Assembly (NCBI GenBank): GCA_016865015.1
Contig: CP018226.1
Span: 2,139,001 to 2,203,000, forward strand
Source: Rhizobiales bacterium IMCC20636
GTDB lineage: Bacteria; Pseudomonadota; Alphaproteobacteria; Rhizobiales; GCA-2746425
Length of the DNA: 64,000 nucleotides
Direction: 5' to 3'
The notes under the pieces were generated by a model. It searched no databases. It had not been told where the DNA came from and was given only the letters and a program-made list of their open reading frames with translations. A program made the translations under genes and the position numbers. Position 1 is the first letter of the stretch. The number at the start of each line of letters is the position of its first letter. This document shows positions 7,965 through 16,616 of the stretch, in pieces.

Positions 7965-8474
7965 CTAATTGAGGACGCGCCTGGCATCGACGGGAGGGCT
8001 TCGGTGGGCTTCCATCGGAAGAATGATCCCCAATTGCGTTGGTCGTGGATTACCGACGACACGAAATCCCGACTTCTTGTAGGCTGCGATGGCTCTGGCG
8101 TTGTCCGGGTGCGGATCGGTGGCGATGACCGGGGCTCCATCGTTGAACAGAGAATTTAGTCGGTCCGCAATAAACCGGGGACCATGACCGCATCCAATCA
8201 TGTCCGGCAGACCGATGAACTGGTCAATCCCGCGAGAGCCTTGAGGCAAATAGTCAAAATGGTGCTGCGACCACCCGTGCACATCATAGTCCTGCATGAA
8301 AGCAAATGCATTCGCTTCAGTTTCGACCATCCATCTTGCCACGCGCGGGTTGGCGAGTTCGTCTTCAGTGAAATTTGGTGCTGAATCCCACCAACGGGCG
8401 ACATGGGGTCGCCGCTGCCAATCGGCCAGCGTTTCCAGATCGCCTAACGCAGCAGGTCGAAAACTGTATCTCAT
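7965..8474 (-). CDS. GNAT family N-acetyltransferase, AAC(6')-like
   Basis: 169 residues. Seen: an N-terminal FRPAALGDLETLADWQRRPHVARWW, the GIDQFIG strand, a GHGPRFI acetyl-CoA loop (the R/QxxGxG/A equivalent), and the ATDPHPDNARAIAAYKKSGF helix-strand typical of the RimJ/RimL and AAC(6')-Ib/siderophore-acyltransferase branch of GNAT. Function inferred: acetyl-CoA-dependent acetylation of an amine; whether it touches aminoglycosides cannot be judged from sequence. Transcribed toward the SRPBCC gene. It has no partner on its strand, so it is probably monocistronic. Confidence 0.8.
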   Translation of the reverse strand: MRYSFRPAALGDLETLADWQRRPHVARWWDSAPNFTEDELANPRVARWMVETEANAFAFMQDYDVHGWSQHHFDYLPQGSRGIDQFIGLPDMIGCGHGPRFIADRLNSLFNDGAPVIATDPHPDNARAIAAYKKSGFRVVGNPRPTQLGIILPMEAHRSPPVDARRVLN

Positions 8475-8989
8475 GAGGGCATTATTGCAGGAAAGAGTTC
8501 ATGCAAAAAGGGCTCGGTCCCTCATTGTAGATTACAGGATTAATGCGCATTGGTGATTCCCTGACTTCACTGTCCTCGGCCCGCCAGGGCAGTTTGAAGT
8601 TCGAGAAAATGCACTTCGACACAATAAGCGCGATAACGAGCAGCTTCAGATAATCAAGGTCCGGATGATATTTCGATGGCCGTGACACAAGGCGGTCCCG
8701 GGATCTTTGCTCCGATAGCCATGGAGACAGACCGATTCAGCACTGTTATGGCAATGGTCGATACATCGGATTTTCCGTGCGGTTTGAAACTGCGGACCCA
8801 CGCTTCAGCGCACCACATTCTCTGGATTATCACATTTTGCATGCTTTGGTGGTGAAACAGAATGAAAATGTTTTACATATTAAACGTTGTTCCGTATAAA
8901 AAACTTTAGAGGGTTACGGATTCAATACGCTACGGTGAAATTGAGTCTGGCTGCCTGAAGTTTTTTCATCAGTACCAGAGGAGCAAAGT
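8475..8989. other. 515-bp intergenic region before the TAXI TRAP genes
   Basis: No convincing gene was found. The first 400 bp contain only short open frames whose translations I do not recognise. The last 120 bp hold the promoter at 8872-8900 and a ribosome binding site (GAGGAG) before the TAXI gene. A decayed gene remnant at about 8660-8880 is possible but unproven. Confidence 0.5.
8872..8900 (+). promoter_or_regulatory. Candidate promoter of the TAXI-TRAP operon
   Basis: TTTACA (8872-8877), 17-bp spacer, TATAAA (8895-8900), followed by about 90 bp of leader before the start codon at 8990. It is the best sigma-70-like match in this gap. Confidence 0.5.
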
Positions 8990-9976
8990 ATGAGACTTTC
9001 GAAATTTCTATTTACCGCAGCAACAGGGCTGTTGCTGGTTGGTGGGCAGGGCTACGCACAAGATGCAGAGCACAAGTCCGCGACCTTCATTTCCGGCGGC
9101 CCCACCGGCACATGGTTTCCTACAGCCACGGCCATTTCCGAAATGGTCAATGAAAATTATGCAGGCCAGCCGGTCAGCACCATCCCGGGCAAGGGCGCGA
9201 TTGGTAACCCCTTGTCAGTCGGCAGTGGCAAGGCTGATTTCGGTCTCTCTTATGGTCCGTTTCTGTTGGCCATCTATAATGGTAACAACCCGATTCTTGA
9301 GCAGGATGGCCTGAAGAATCTGCGGGCTATTGCCAATGTTGTTCCAAATACCGTTCAGATCGTGCTTGCTGGTGACGTTGACGACAACGCATTCGCGTCG
9401 GTCAAGGACGGTGGTGAAGTGCGCATCGGTGTTGGTGCCAAAGGGTCTTCGAACCTGTTTGGCATTGAACGTATCATGGAAGAGTACGGCACCGATTTTG
9501 CAGGAATTGAGGCCGCTGGCGGTACTGTGATGGAAGGCCAGCAACAAGGCTTGCTTGATGCATTCCTGAACCGTCAGATCGATATTTACTCCAATACGGT
9601 CGGCACAAGATCAAGCGATCTGCAACAGGCACTTGCTGCCCGTGATGCGCGTCTGTTTGATATGCCGGAGGATATTCGCGACGAGATGGTCAATAATTGG
9701 GGCTATGTCAAATATGACATTCCAGCCGGCACCTATTCCGGCCAGGATACACCGGTCAAGTCGCTCAACCTTTCAACTGTGGTGTTTACCACGGCAGAAA
9801 TGGACGACGAGATTGTGTACAATATGGTCAAGGAAATGGCTGAAAACCGCAGCCGTCTGATTTCGGCCTATGGTGGCTTTGAAAACTGGCAGCCGGATAT
9901 GATGCCGATCGGGCACCCGATTCCGACACATCCAGGTGCCTTGCGCTACTTCAAGGAAGCTGGTTGGGTAGAATAA
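8990..9976 (+). CDS. TAXI-family TRAP transporter solute-binding protein
   Basis: 328 residues exported by an N-terminal signal peptide (hydrophobic core residues 6-18, probable cleavage after about residue 23, GYAQ/D). Seen: ATFISGGPTGTWFPTATAISEMV, the TAXI hallmark where the substrate carboxylate loop lies, and GKADFGLSYG, RIGVGAKGSSN and a C-terminal HPGALRYFKEAGW. Family knowledge: TAXI proteins deliver organic acids or amino acids such as glutamate to a fused TRAP membrane subunit, using ion gradients. A strong RBS (AGAGGAGCAAAGT) precedes the ATG. Followed after 82 bp, containing a hairpin, by the fused permease. Confidence 0.93.
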   Translation: MRLSKFLFTAATGLLLVGGQGYAQDAEHKSATFISGGPTGTWFPTATAISEMVNENYAGQPVSTIPGKGAIGNPLSVGSGKADFGLSYGPFLLAIYNGNNPILEQDGLKNLRAIANVVPNTVQIVLAGDVDDNAFASVKDGGEVRIGVGAKGSSNLFGIERIMEEYGTDFAGIEAAGGTVMEGQQQGLLDAFLNRQIDIYSNTVGTRSSDLQQALAARDARLFDMPEDIRDEMVNNWGYVKYDIPAGTYSGQDTPVKSLNLSTVVFTTAEMDDEIVYNMVKEMAENRSRLISAYGGFENWQPDMMPIGHPIPTHPGALRYFKEAGWVE

Positions 9977-9995
9977 CCTAATCTCTCAAATGCGT

Positions 9996-10022
9996 TGTCA
10001 GGCGGTCCTGGATCGCCTGACA
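9996..10022 (+). other. Intercistronic hairpin between TAXI binding protein and TRAP permease
   Basis: Perfect 9-bp stem TGTCAGGCG / CGCCTGACA with a 9-nt loop. There is no T-run, so it probably stabilises or trims the upstream message, raising binding protein over permease. Confidence 0.6.
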
Positions 10023-10058
10023 GACCGATGAGCCACAAAAGCGATTCATGATCCCCAG

Positions 10059-12035
10059 ATGACAAATCCACATCCCGATTCCGTGCTTGGTTCAACTGTC
10101 GACGTTGCGGAAATTTCCGATGCCGACTTTGCAGAGCGCCTGTTTCCTCCTGAGCAGCGCAAATTTACGGGACCACTGGCGTGGTTTGTCACAATCGCCG
10201 CCACGACGCTGACACTGATAACGCTTTACTTCGCTTTCACGGCAACCATTGGCGAGATTGCGACACGCAGTCTGCATCTCTTCTTCACGATTCCTCTGAC
10301 GTTTCTGCTGTATCCGGCACTGAAGTCATTTCGCGGAAGCCGACCATCATTTCTTGATTGCCTTCTTGCGCTGATCGCCGCTGTCGCCTTCGGGTGGGCG
10401 TTTTTCTCCCAGGACCGGTATCTCAACCGCTATGTCGGTTTCGACGAAGTCCCGCTCACTGATATCATTCTCGGCATTTTGGCACTGATAGTCATTTTCG
10501 AAGCCACACGACGAACCGTTGGTGGCGTCATTGTGGGCCTCAATCTGATTTTCATCCTTTACGCGGTGACTGGGCCGTATTGGCCTGGACTGTTTGAGCA
10601 TCGCGGCGTGCCACTGCCTGAATTGATTGAAACACTCTATATGGATACCACAGGTATCTTTAATTTCGTCACCGGCATCATGGCGACTTTCCTGTTCGTC
10701 TTCCTGCTGTTCGGGACATTGTTGCGCGCAACTGGCGGGGACGCGATCTTTACCAATCTGGCGCTTGCGATTGCGGGTCACAAACGTGGCGGTCCGGCCA
10801 AGGTTGCGGTGATTTCATCGGCTTTGATGGGCATGTTGTCAGGCTCGTCGATCTCGAATGTGGCGACGACCGGGACCATGACAATACCGTTGATGAAACG
10901 GACTGGCTATAAGCCTCATGAAGCTGCAGCAATTGAGGTTGTGGCGTCTGTCGGGGGAGGGCTCACGCCGCCGCTGATGGGGGCCGGTGCCTTTGTCATG
11001 GCAAGTCTGACCGGTGAGCCGCTGGCAAAAATCCTGTTATATTCCATCGCGCCAGCCATTTTGTATTATTTCTCGATCTACGTATTCACCGACATCAAGG
11101 CCGCACAGCGTAATCTGAAGGGTTTGGAGAAGTCAGTGCTTCCAAGCCTGTCCGAGACACTGCTTCAGGGCTGGCATATCCTTGCTGCAATCAGTTCACT
11201 GATCGCTTTGCTGCTGATGGATTACACACCCTTCTTCTCGGCGGGCGCCTGTGTCGTGGCGACGTTTGTGATGGCGCTTTGCCGCAAGTCCACACGCATC
11301 AGCCTGCGCAAGATGATCACCACGCTGGAGGCGGGAACGCGGGTTGCCCTGAGCATTTCGGCACTGTTGGCGAGTGCGGCCATCATTTACGGTGTGGTTG
11401 TTCAGACCGGCCTCTTGATCAAGATCACATCGATCCTGCTGAATTTCTCCGACGGTTCGGTTCTGATCGCGGTCGTTCTGATCGGTCTCATCAGCTATGT
11501 CGTTGGCATGGGGATGCCGGTGACTGCATCCTATGTGATTATTGCAGCACTCGGAGCACCTTTTCTGCAGGATCTCGGCCTGTCTGTTCTGGCGGCACAT
11601 TTGATCATTTTCTGGTTTGCGCAGGATTCCACCATAACGCCGCCCATATGCATGACGGCTTTTGTGGGAGCCCGGATTGCCGGGTCTGATCCGATGCAAA
11701 CCGGGTGGGAATGTGTGAAGCTTGGGAAGGCTCTCTATGTCATTCCGCTGGTCTTCGCCTTTGGCAGCCTGCTGGATTCAAACATTTTTGAGATCATCTT
11801 CGATGTGTTCTGCCTGTTCATCAGCTTCTGGGCGATGCAGGTTGCGCTGACCGGTTACTGGAGCAGACCATTGGGGATCGGGATCAGGCTTGTATATGCT
11901 GCAATCGCCTGTTGTGCCTTCTATGCGACGGTCGGTGGATATGACGAGGGTCTGGTGTTTGTTTTGATAGCGGCGTTCAGTGCAGTAGCGATGGTGTTCG
12001 TTGTTCCACGTATGGTGGGTTCTCAGGCTTCCTGA
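10059..12035 (+). CDS. TRAP transporter fused permease subunit (TAXI type, 4TM + 12TM)
   Basis: 658 residues with many membrane segments. The first 200 residues form the DctQ-like small part (segments near 33-52, 65-82 and 92-110). The rest is the DctM-like large part with the MLSGSSISNVATTGTMTIPLMKRTGYKPHEAAAIEVVASVGGGLTPPLMGAGAFVMA signature region and the second repeat GMGMPVTASYVIIAALGAPFL. Fused QM subunits are the rule for TAXI transporters, matching the binding protein upstream. It acts in the inner membrane as an ion-coupled importer. It ends about 110 bp before the convergent IclR gene. Confidence 0.93.
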   Translation: MTNPHPDSVLGSTVDVAEISDADFAERLFPPEQRKFTGPLAWFVTIAATTLTLITLYFAFTATIGEIATRSLHLFFTIPLTFLLYPALKSFRGSRPSFLDCLLALIAAVAFGWAFFSQDRYLNRYVGFDEVPLTDIILGILALIVIFEATRRTVGGVIVGLNLIFILYAVTGPYWPGLFEHRGVPLPELIETLYMDTTGIFNFVTGIMATFLFVFLLFGTLLRATGGDAIFTNLALAIAGHKRGGPAKVAVISSALMGMLSGSSISNVATTGTMTIPLMKRTGYKPHEAAAIEVVASVGGGLTPPLMGAGAFVMASLTGEPLAKILLYSIAPAILYYFSIYVFTDIKAAQRNLKGLEKSVLPSLSETLLQGWHILAAISSLIALLLMDYTPFFSAGACVVATFVMALCRKSTRISLRKMITTLEAGTRVALSISALLASAAIIYGVVVQTGLLIKITSILLNFSDGSVLIAVVLIGLISYVVGMGMPVTASYVIIAALGAPFLQDLGLSVLAAHLIIFWFAQDSTITPPICMTAFVGARIAGSDPMQTGWECVKLGKALYVIPLVFAFGSLLDSNIFEIIFDVFCLFISFWAMQVALTGYWSRPLGIGIRLVYAAIACCAFYATVGGYDEGLVFVLIAAFSAVAMVFVVPRMVGSQAS

Positions 12036-12146
12036 CCAAACCGTCTGTTGAAGCAAACTCCAGGACCTAAACAGGGACAAAATGTCAGTACCGGCGGGGG
12101 ACGAATGTCCGGCCTAGAGGCTTTCTCCTCTCTACGAAAAGCGCCC

Positions 12147-12902
12147 CTAAACTTGCGCGCTAAATTTATTGCTGATAGACGCCGCTGCGTTTTTGACGAT
12201 ATCAAATACGTCTTCTTTCACGGCCAGTTTCTCGAACACTTTGCTTTCCATGACAATACTGAGTGAGGCGACGATATGGTCGTCCCGAAAAACAGGGGCT
12301 GCGAGGCCGACGCGGGAATTGGTGACTTCGGATATTGTCAAGCAATGTCCTTGTTTGCGAATGCTCTTCAACTCATCCTTCAGTCCAGCCCAGGTCATCT
12401 GTGGTAATGCTTCCCGAATGACATCTTCCTTCTGCAGATAAAGCCGTTTCAATGCGCGGCCAGGCATATGGGCCAGAATGACTTTGGATGTGGCACCGAC
12501 AAACAACGGCATCGCGATGCCTCTTGCATAGCTGGTTGGTGGGTGTGGTTGCGGTCCATTCTCCTGATGAATGCACAAAACACAATTATTGTATAAGCGT
12601 GACAGCACCACATCAATTCGCGGGTCTGTCTGCTCGATGATTTGCTTCATCACAGGGCTGGCGAGATGGATGATGGGATCTGTGGTCCGCAACAAATAAT
12701 CATACTGGATAAAAGCTGGTCCAAGTGAAAACCCGGATGGACTGAGTGGATCGAGGAACCCCGCGACGCATAGCTCCTTCGTATATCGGTAGGCCGTGCT
12801 GGTGGACACACCGATTTGCAGTGCAATATCTTCCGCTGTCCATATCGTCCTGCCACTTGTGAACAATGACAGGATAGCAATAATTCTGCTGGGTACGGTC
12901 AT
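12147..12902 (-). CDS. IclR family transcriptional regulator
   Basis: 251 residues. Seen: an N-terminal winged helix (residues 1-65; SRIIAILSLFTSGRTIWTAEDIALQIGVSTSTAYRYTKELCVAGFLD), then an IclR effector domain with GIAMPLFVGATSKVILAHMPG (the typical ...G....L...A.GKA.LA segment) and RKQGHCLTISEV...GLAAPVF. Divergent from the ABC/hydantoinase operon, so its likely target is the intergenic region 12903-13107, which has a palindrome ATTCC-GCA-GGAAT at 12948. It could also act on the TAXI operon, toward which it is convergent. The effector is unknown. Confidence 0.9.
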   Translation of the reverse strand: MTVPSRIIAILSLFTSGRTIWTAEDIALQIGVSTSTAYRYTKELCVAGFLDPLSPSGFSLGPAFIQYDYLLRTTDPIIHLASPVMKQIIEQTDPRIDVVLSRLYNNCVLCIHQENGPQPHPPTSYARGIAMPLFVGATSKVILAHMPGRALKRLYLQKEDVIREALPQMTWAGLKDELKSIRKQGHCLTISEVTNSRVGLAAPVFRDDHIVASLSIVMESKVFEKLAVKEDVFDIVKNAAASISNKFSAQV

Positions 12903-12947
12903 CTTTTCCCCGATATCGATAAATACGCCTGCCGTTGGATATGCTTT

Positions 12948-12960
12948 ATTCCGCAGGAAT
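12948..12960. promoter_or_regulatory. Candidate IclR operator
   Basis: Palindrome ATTCC-GCA-GGAAT in the gap between the divergent IclR gene and the ABC operon. Its TTCCGCA core resembles IclR-family sites. A second, larger TTCCGCA/TGCGGAA palindrome occurs at 18236-18272, after the last gene of the same operon. Binding is inferred only. Confidence 0.4.
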
Positions 12961-13008
12961 TATCAACAGACAAAAAAATGACAATTTCTTATTATGTGCG
13001 AAAACGTG

Positions 13009-13037
13009 TTGACTTGATTTTATGCTCGACCTAGCTT
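13009..13037 (+). promoter_or_regulatory. Candidate promoter of the ABC/amidohydrolase operon
   Basis: TTGACT (13009-13014), 17-bp spacer, TAGCTT (13032-13037), 71 bp before the start codon at 13108. Good -35, fair -10. Confidence 0.5.
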
Positions 13038-13107
13038 GCTTGTGCCCGCTGGCCCGAATTCGGCTGTAGCAGGGAACTAATCAACGACTCAAAAAAAGGG
13101 GTTTCAG

Positions 13108-14082
13108 ATGAGTGTATTTCAGGGGTTCAAGTCTCGCATTACGACCGGGTTAGCTATCTCGTGTGCAGTGATCGCAATTTCCGGTTCGGCTGCCAAAGCA
13201 GAAACTGTACGACTTGCGATGCTTGCGCCGAGCGCTTTGCTTTGGCTGCATGCTATTGCTGAAGATCAGGGTTTTTACGAAAAGCGCGACATCCAGATCA
13301 AAGAGTTGAGGGCGCAGAACAGTCCGGCACTGTTGCAGGCGGTTTCCTCCCGCAGCGTTGAAGCTGGTGTATCGCTCGGAGATCTTGTGATTCGTGCGAT
13401 TGATCAGGACGCACCAATCATCATTTCAGGCGCAATTCTGGAGAAAACAATTCTGCGACTGGTTGGCGCACCTGGGATTGAAACTCCAGCCGATCTGGCT
13501 GGTAAGAAAGTGACAGCAGGCGCCGTCAAAGGAGGAACGGCCAATCTGTTGCTGTATCAATTGAAAAACAATGGTGTTGCCGCAGACCAAGTGCAGATGC
13601 TGGCTATTCCCAATTCGCGCGATCGAATTGTGGCGTTGGGCAACGGACAAGTTGATGGCGCGTTGTTGATAGCACCGTTCGATGCCGTCGCGCAGGAACA
13701 GGACATGAAAGTTCTGGAGGATTTCACTGATCCGTATTTGCAGACCCCTTTGATCCTGAATAAAGCCTGGGCCGCCGAAAAGCCTGAAGCCGCCAAAGGT
13801 CTGACCCAGGCGATGCAGGAAGCTGCGGTCTGGATTTATGATCCTGCGAACAAGGACGCAGCCATTTCAATTCTGGCAGCTTACACCAAGGCAGAACCCA
13901 AGATTGCAGCTGCTTCTTACGCCTTCATCGTTGAACAGCAACAGGCTATCGGCAAGAATTTTGAGGTGCCCGAAGCATCCTTGCAAAACATTGCGGATAT
14001 TAATGCAGAGCTCGAAGGCACCGATCCAGTTCAGTTGGATATTTCCAAATACTACGATCCATCAATGCTCGCATCTGAATAG
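13108..14082 (+). CDS. NMT1/SsuA/ThiY-like ABC transporter substrate-binding protein
   Basis: 324 residues with a signal peptide (hydrophobic residues 13-27, probable cleavage after AKA at 31). Seen: VRLAMLAPSALLWLHAIAEDQGFYEKRDIQI, the N-terminal pattern of NMT1-type nitrate/sulfonate/pyrimidine-precursor binders, then DLAGKKVTAGAVKGGTANLLLYQLKNNGV and NGQVDGALLIAPFDAVAQEQ. Family members bind taurine, nitrate, hydroxymethylpyrimidine precursors, pyrimidines or hydantoins. The partner permease and ATPase lie 2.5 kb downstream, after a CobW GTPase and an amidohydrolase. That arrangement points to uptake of a cyclic amide such as a pyrimidine, hydantoin or allantoin-like compound (inference). 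Confidence 0.88.
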   Translation: MSVFQGFKSRITTGLAISCAVIAISGSAAKAETVRLAMLAPSALLWLHAIAEDQGFYEKRDIQIKELRAQNSPALLQAVSSRSVEAGVSLGDLVIRAIDQDAPIIISGAILEKTILRLVGAPGIETPADLAGKKVTAGAVKGGTANLLLYQLKNNGVAADQVQMLAIPNSRDRIVALGNGQVDGALLIAPFDAVAQEQDMKVLEDFTDPYLQTPLILNKAWAAEKPEAAKGLTQAMQEAAVWIYDPANKDAAISILAAYTKAEPKIAAASYAFIVEQQQAIGKNFEVPEASLQNIADINAELEGTDPVQLDISKYYDPSMLASE

Positions 14083-14156
14083 ATAAAAGCCATGCTTGCT
14101 GTCGCGGCATCATGATGGCTGCGGCAGCTCCACATTTCAAAAATTTGGAGGCTCAA

Positions 14157-15197
14157 ATGACGGATACCCGTATACCGGTTTTCCTGCTCACCGGCTTTTT
14201 GGGAAGCGGCAAAACAACGATACTCAATCATTGGCTGTCCCAACCTGAATTTTCAAACACAGCGGTTATCATCAATGAGTTTGGCGCAATTGGTGTTGAC
14301 AATGAACTGATCGCGAAAAGCGACGATGATACGATTGAACTCACCACCGGCTGCCTGTGCTGTACGGTGCGTGGCACGCTCGTGGATACGCTACAAAACC
14401 TGATGATGCGGCGGCGACGCGGCGACATCAAGAATTTTGACGCCGTGATGATTGAGACAACCGGTCTTGCTGACCCTGGCCCTGTGATTCAGGCATTGAT
14501 GACTTCTCCAGTTGTGGGAGAATACCGATTAAGCCGGGTCATCACCACGGTTGAGGGGCCGCAAGGTCTTTCAACGATGGAGACCTATTCAGAGGCTTTG
14601 AAACAAGCTGCGGTTGCTGATGATATCATTGTCACCAAAGTTGATCTGGCGGCTGATCAGGGCAGCGCAGTCAAAGCCAGGCTTCGCGAACTCAATCCCG
14701 GTGCCATCCTGCATGAGGCCCAGCCCGGGGCTATTCCAACCATTGTGTCTGCACTGGATGGTGGCACATATGATGTGGCGGTGCGATCCGAGAATGTGCA
14801 GTCCTGGTTGAACGTTGATGCATTTGATCACCATGACCATGCACATGCGCATGACACGGGAATCAGTTCATTTGTTCTGACCTTTGATGCGCCGTTGAAA
14901 TGGCAGGATGTGGCTGCCTGGCTGGACGCACTTGTCATAGCCCATGGTCCGCAAATGCTCCGTGTCAAAGGCTTGCTGGATATTGAAGGGCAAGCCAAAC
15001 CAATTGTTTTGCAGGCCGTTCAACGCCTGTTCCACCCTCCATTTGCTCTGGAAAACTGGCCCGAGGGCCCACGTCAGAGCCGACTTGTTTTTATTACACA
15101 AGATCTTTCTGAAGCCTTCGTTCGCGAGGTTTTTGACGTCATACGGGCTCCTCTAAAGAAGCCTACACCACCTATTTATGAGAGCCTGGGAGCTTGA
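14157..15197 (+). CDS. CobW/COG0523 family metal-chaperone GTPase
   Basis: 346 residues. Seen: Walker A TGFLGSGKTT (12-21), NEFGAIGVDNEL, the CxCC metal motif at Cys66-Leu-Cys68-Cys69, and a His-rich stretch DHHDHAHAHD in the middle before the CobW C-terminal domain (FVLTFDAPLKWQDVAAWLDAL). Family knowledge: COG0523 GTPases (CobW, YeiR, ZagA, Nha3-type) deliver Zn, Co or Fe to client enzymes. ATG 14157 is supported by TTGGAGG 7 nt upstream. It sits between the binding protein and a metal-dependent amidohydrolase whose ATG lies 3 bases beyond its stop. Inference: it metallates that hydrolase. Confidence 0.92.
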   Translation: MTDTRIPVFLLTGFLGSGKTTILNHWLSQPEFSNTAVIINEFGAIGVDNELIAKSDDDTIELTTGCLCCTVRGTLVDTLQNLMMRRRRGDIKNFDAVMIETTGLADPGPVIQALMTSPVVGEYRLSRVITTVEGPQGLSTMETYSEALKQAAVADDIIVTKVDLAADQGSAVKARLRELNPGAILHEAQPGAIPTIVSALDGGTYDVAVRSENVQSWLNVDAFDHHDHAHAHDTGISSFVLTFDAPLKWQDVAAWLDALVIAHGPQMLRVKGLLDIEGQAKPIVLQAVQRLFHPPFALENWPEGPRQSRLVFITQDLSEAFVREVFDVIRAPLKKPTPPIYESLGA

Positions 15198-15199
15198 AA

Positions 15200-16591
15200 A
15201 TGACTACACTTGATACACTGATCAAAAACGCCCGCATCATTGCAGCCGATGGTGAGACACAGGGATCTGTTGGCATTAAAGATGGAATCATCGTTGATAT
15301 TTATGCGCCGGGCGAAGAACCTGAGGCCACAGAAACAATGGACGCTTCTGGTCTCGCATTGCTGCCGGGCGCCATTGATATGCATTCCCATCATCGTGAG
15401 GGCAGTGAGCCTGGATTTGAGTATAAGGACACTATCTATACATCTACCCAACAATGTGCAGCAGGCGGTGTGACCACAAGTGTTGCCATGCCAAATGTTA
15501 CACCGCCGCCCAACTCGCTCGATCTGCTGAAAAAACAGTTTGCGGTCTATGAGAAGGATGCAGTGGTCGACTGGAATTTCAACCCTGCGCCGACGATCCT
15601 GGACGAGGTGCCTGCCATGTCGAAGGAAGGTATCGCAGCCTTCAAATTCTTCATGGTTGTGGATACAGGACGGAACTACCCCCACATGCCAGGCATTGGT
15701 GTGCATGATCATGGCAAGATTCTTGAGATCATGAAGGCTTGTGCTGCGGTAAACGTGCCACTGATGGTGCACCCACACGATCAGGCATTGATGGATTCCA
15801 TTGAACAGGAGTTTTGGGACCGCGGTGAGCGCGATGCATTGGCCTATGCAAGGGCTTATGCAGCCTATGACGGTGTGATTTGGGAAACGGCCATTGCGAC
15901 TTTGCTTCGTCTGCAGCAGGCCGCCGGATGTCATCTGCATATTCTGCATACGCAAACTGCAGGAAGTGTTCAGCTCATTCGTGAAGCCAAAGCCCGTGGG
16001 CAGAAGGTAACATGTGAGATCAATCCCTGGGCGCTGTTTTTGGGCAATGACTGGTCAGCGATTGAGCGGCTGGGCTCATATGCATTGAGTTACTGGGTGC
16101 CTGAAGTGAATACGCCGGGCCTGTGGGAAGGATTGAATGACGGTACGATCGATATCGTTGCAACCGATCATGCGCCTCATCTTGCTGAAGAAAAGGAAGT
16201 CGGCTGGACTGATGGCTGGAAGGCGCATACAGGGACACCTTCAACCCAATTCTATCTGTCCATGTTTTTGACGGCGGCGCTGGAGGGAAAGATTTCTCTG
16301 GAGCGTGTTGTGGAAGCATGTTCCACAGCACCAGCGCGCATTTTCGGGATTGAGAAAAAGGGCGAGTTGAAGCCTGGCAATTTCGCAGATCTGGTGCTGG
16401 TTGATCTTGAGACCAAGTATGAGATCGCAGATGAAGATGTGCTCAGCCTGACAGGATGGAGTCCTTATGCTGGACGCGAACTCACGGGAAAACCGGTAAC
16501 GACGATGGTGCGTGGCAAGGTCGTCTACAAGGATGGCAAAGTTGTTGGCGAACGTGGGTTCGGGCAACAGGCTATCGCATCGCACGCCTGA
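15200..16591 (+). CDS. Dihydroorotase/hydantoinase/allantoinase-type metal-dependent amidohydrolase
   Basis: 463 residues. Cyclic amide ring opening is the family reaction. Seen: metal ligands HxH at His62/His64 (DMHSHH), Lys149 in AAFKFF as the probable carbamylated bridging lysine, His191 or His193 (MVHPHD), His247 or His250 (LHILHT) and the catalytic Asp323 (TDHAPH). An amidohydrolase composite domain closes the C-terminus (GELKPGNFADLVLVD). The presence of a likely carbamylated Lys and length near 460 suit hydantoinase, allantoinase or type I dihydroorotase equally. Co-transcribed with CobW and an ABC importer, so a catabolic role on an imported ring compound is more likely than pyrimidine synthesis. 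Confidence 0.88.
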   Translation: MTTLDTLIKNARIIAADGETQGSVGIKDGIIVDIYAPGEEPEATETMDASGLALLPGAIDMHSHHREGSEPGFEYKDTIYTSTQQCAAGGVTTSVAMPNVTPPPNSLDLLKKQFAVYEKDAVVDWNFNPAPTILDEVPAMSKEGIAAFKFFMVVDTGRNYPHMPGIGVHDHGKILEIMKACAAVNVPLMVHPHDQALMDSIEQEFWDRGERDALAYARAYAAYDGVIWETAIATLLRLQQAAGCHLHILHTQTAGSVQLIREAKARGQKVTCEINPWALFLGNDWSAIERLGSYALSYWVPEVNTPGLWEGLNDGTIDIVATDHAPHLAEEKEVGWTDGWKAHTGTPSTQFYLSMFLTAALEGKISLERVVEACSTAPARIFGIEKKGELKPGNFADLVLVDLETKYEIADEDVLSLTGWSPYAGRELTGKPVTTMVRGKVVYKDGKVVGERGFGQQAIASHA

Positions 16592-16616
16592 AGACCTTCG
16601 GACAAATGGAATCCCT

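Noticed and set aside
7965-8474. Aminoglycoside resistance gene
   Set aside because: The fold resembles AAC(6') but siderophore and other acetyltransferases share it; no evidence for drug specificity.
8660-8880. Possible IS or peptidase remnant
   Set aside because: Short broken frames only; no inverted repeats, transposase motif or recognisable domain.
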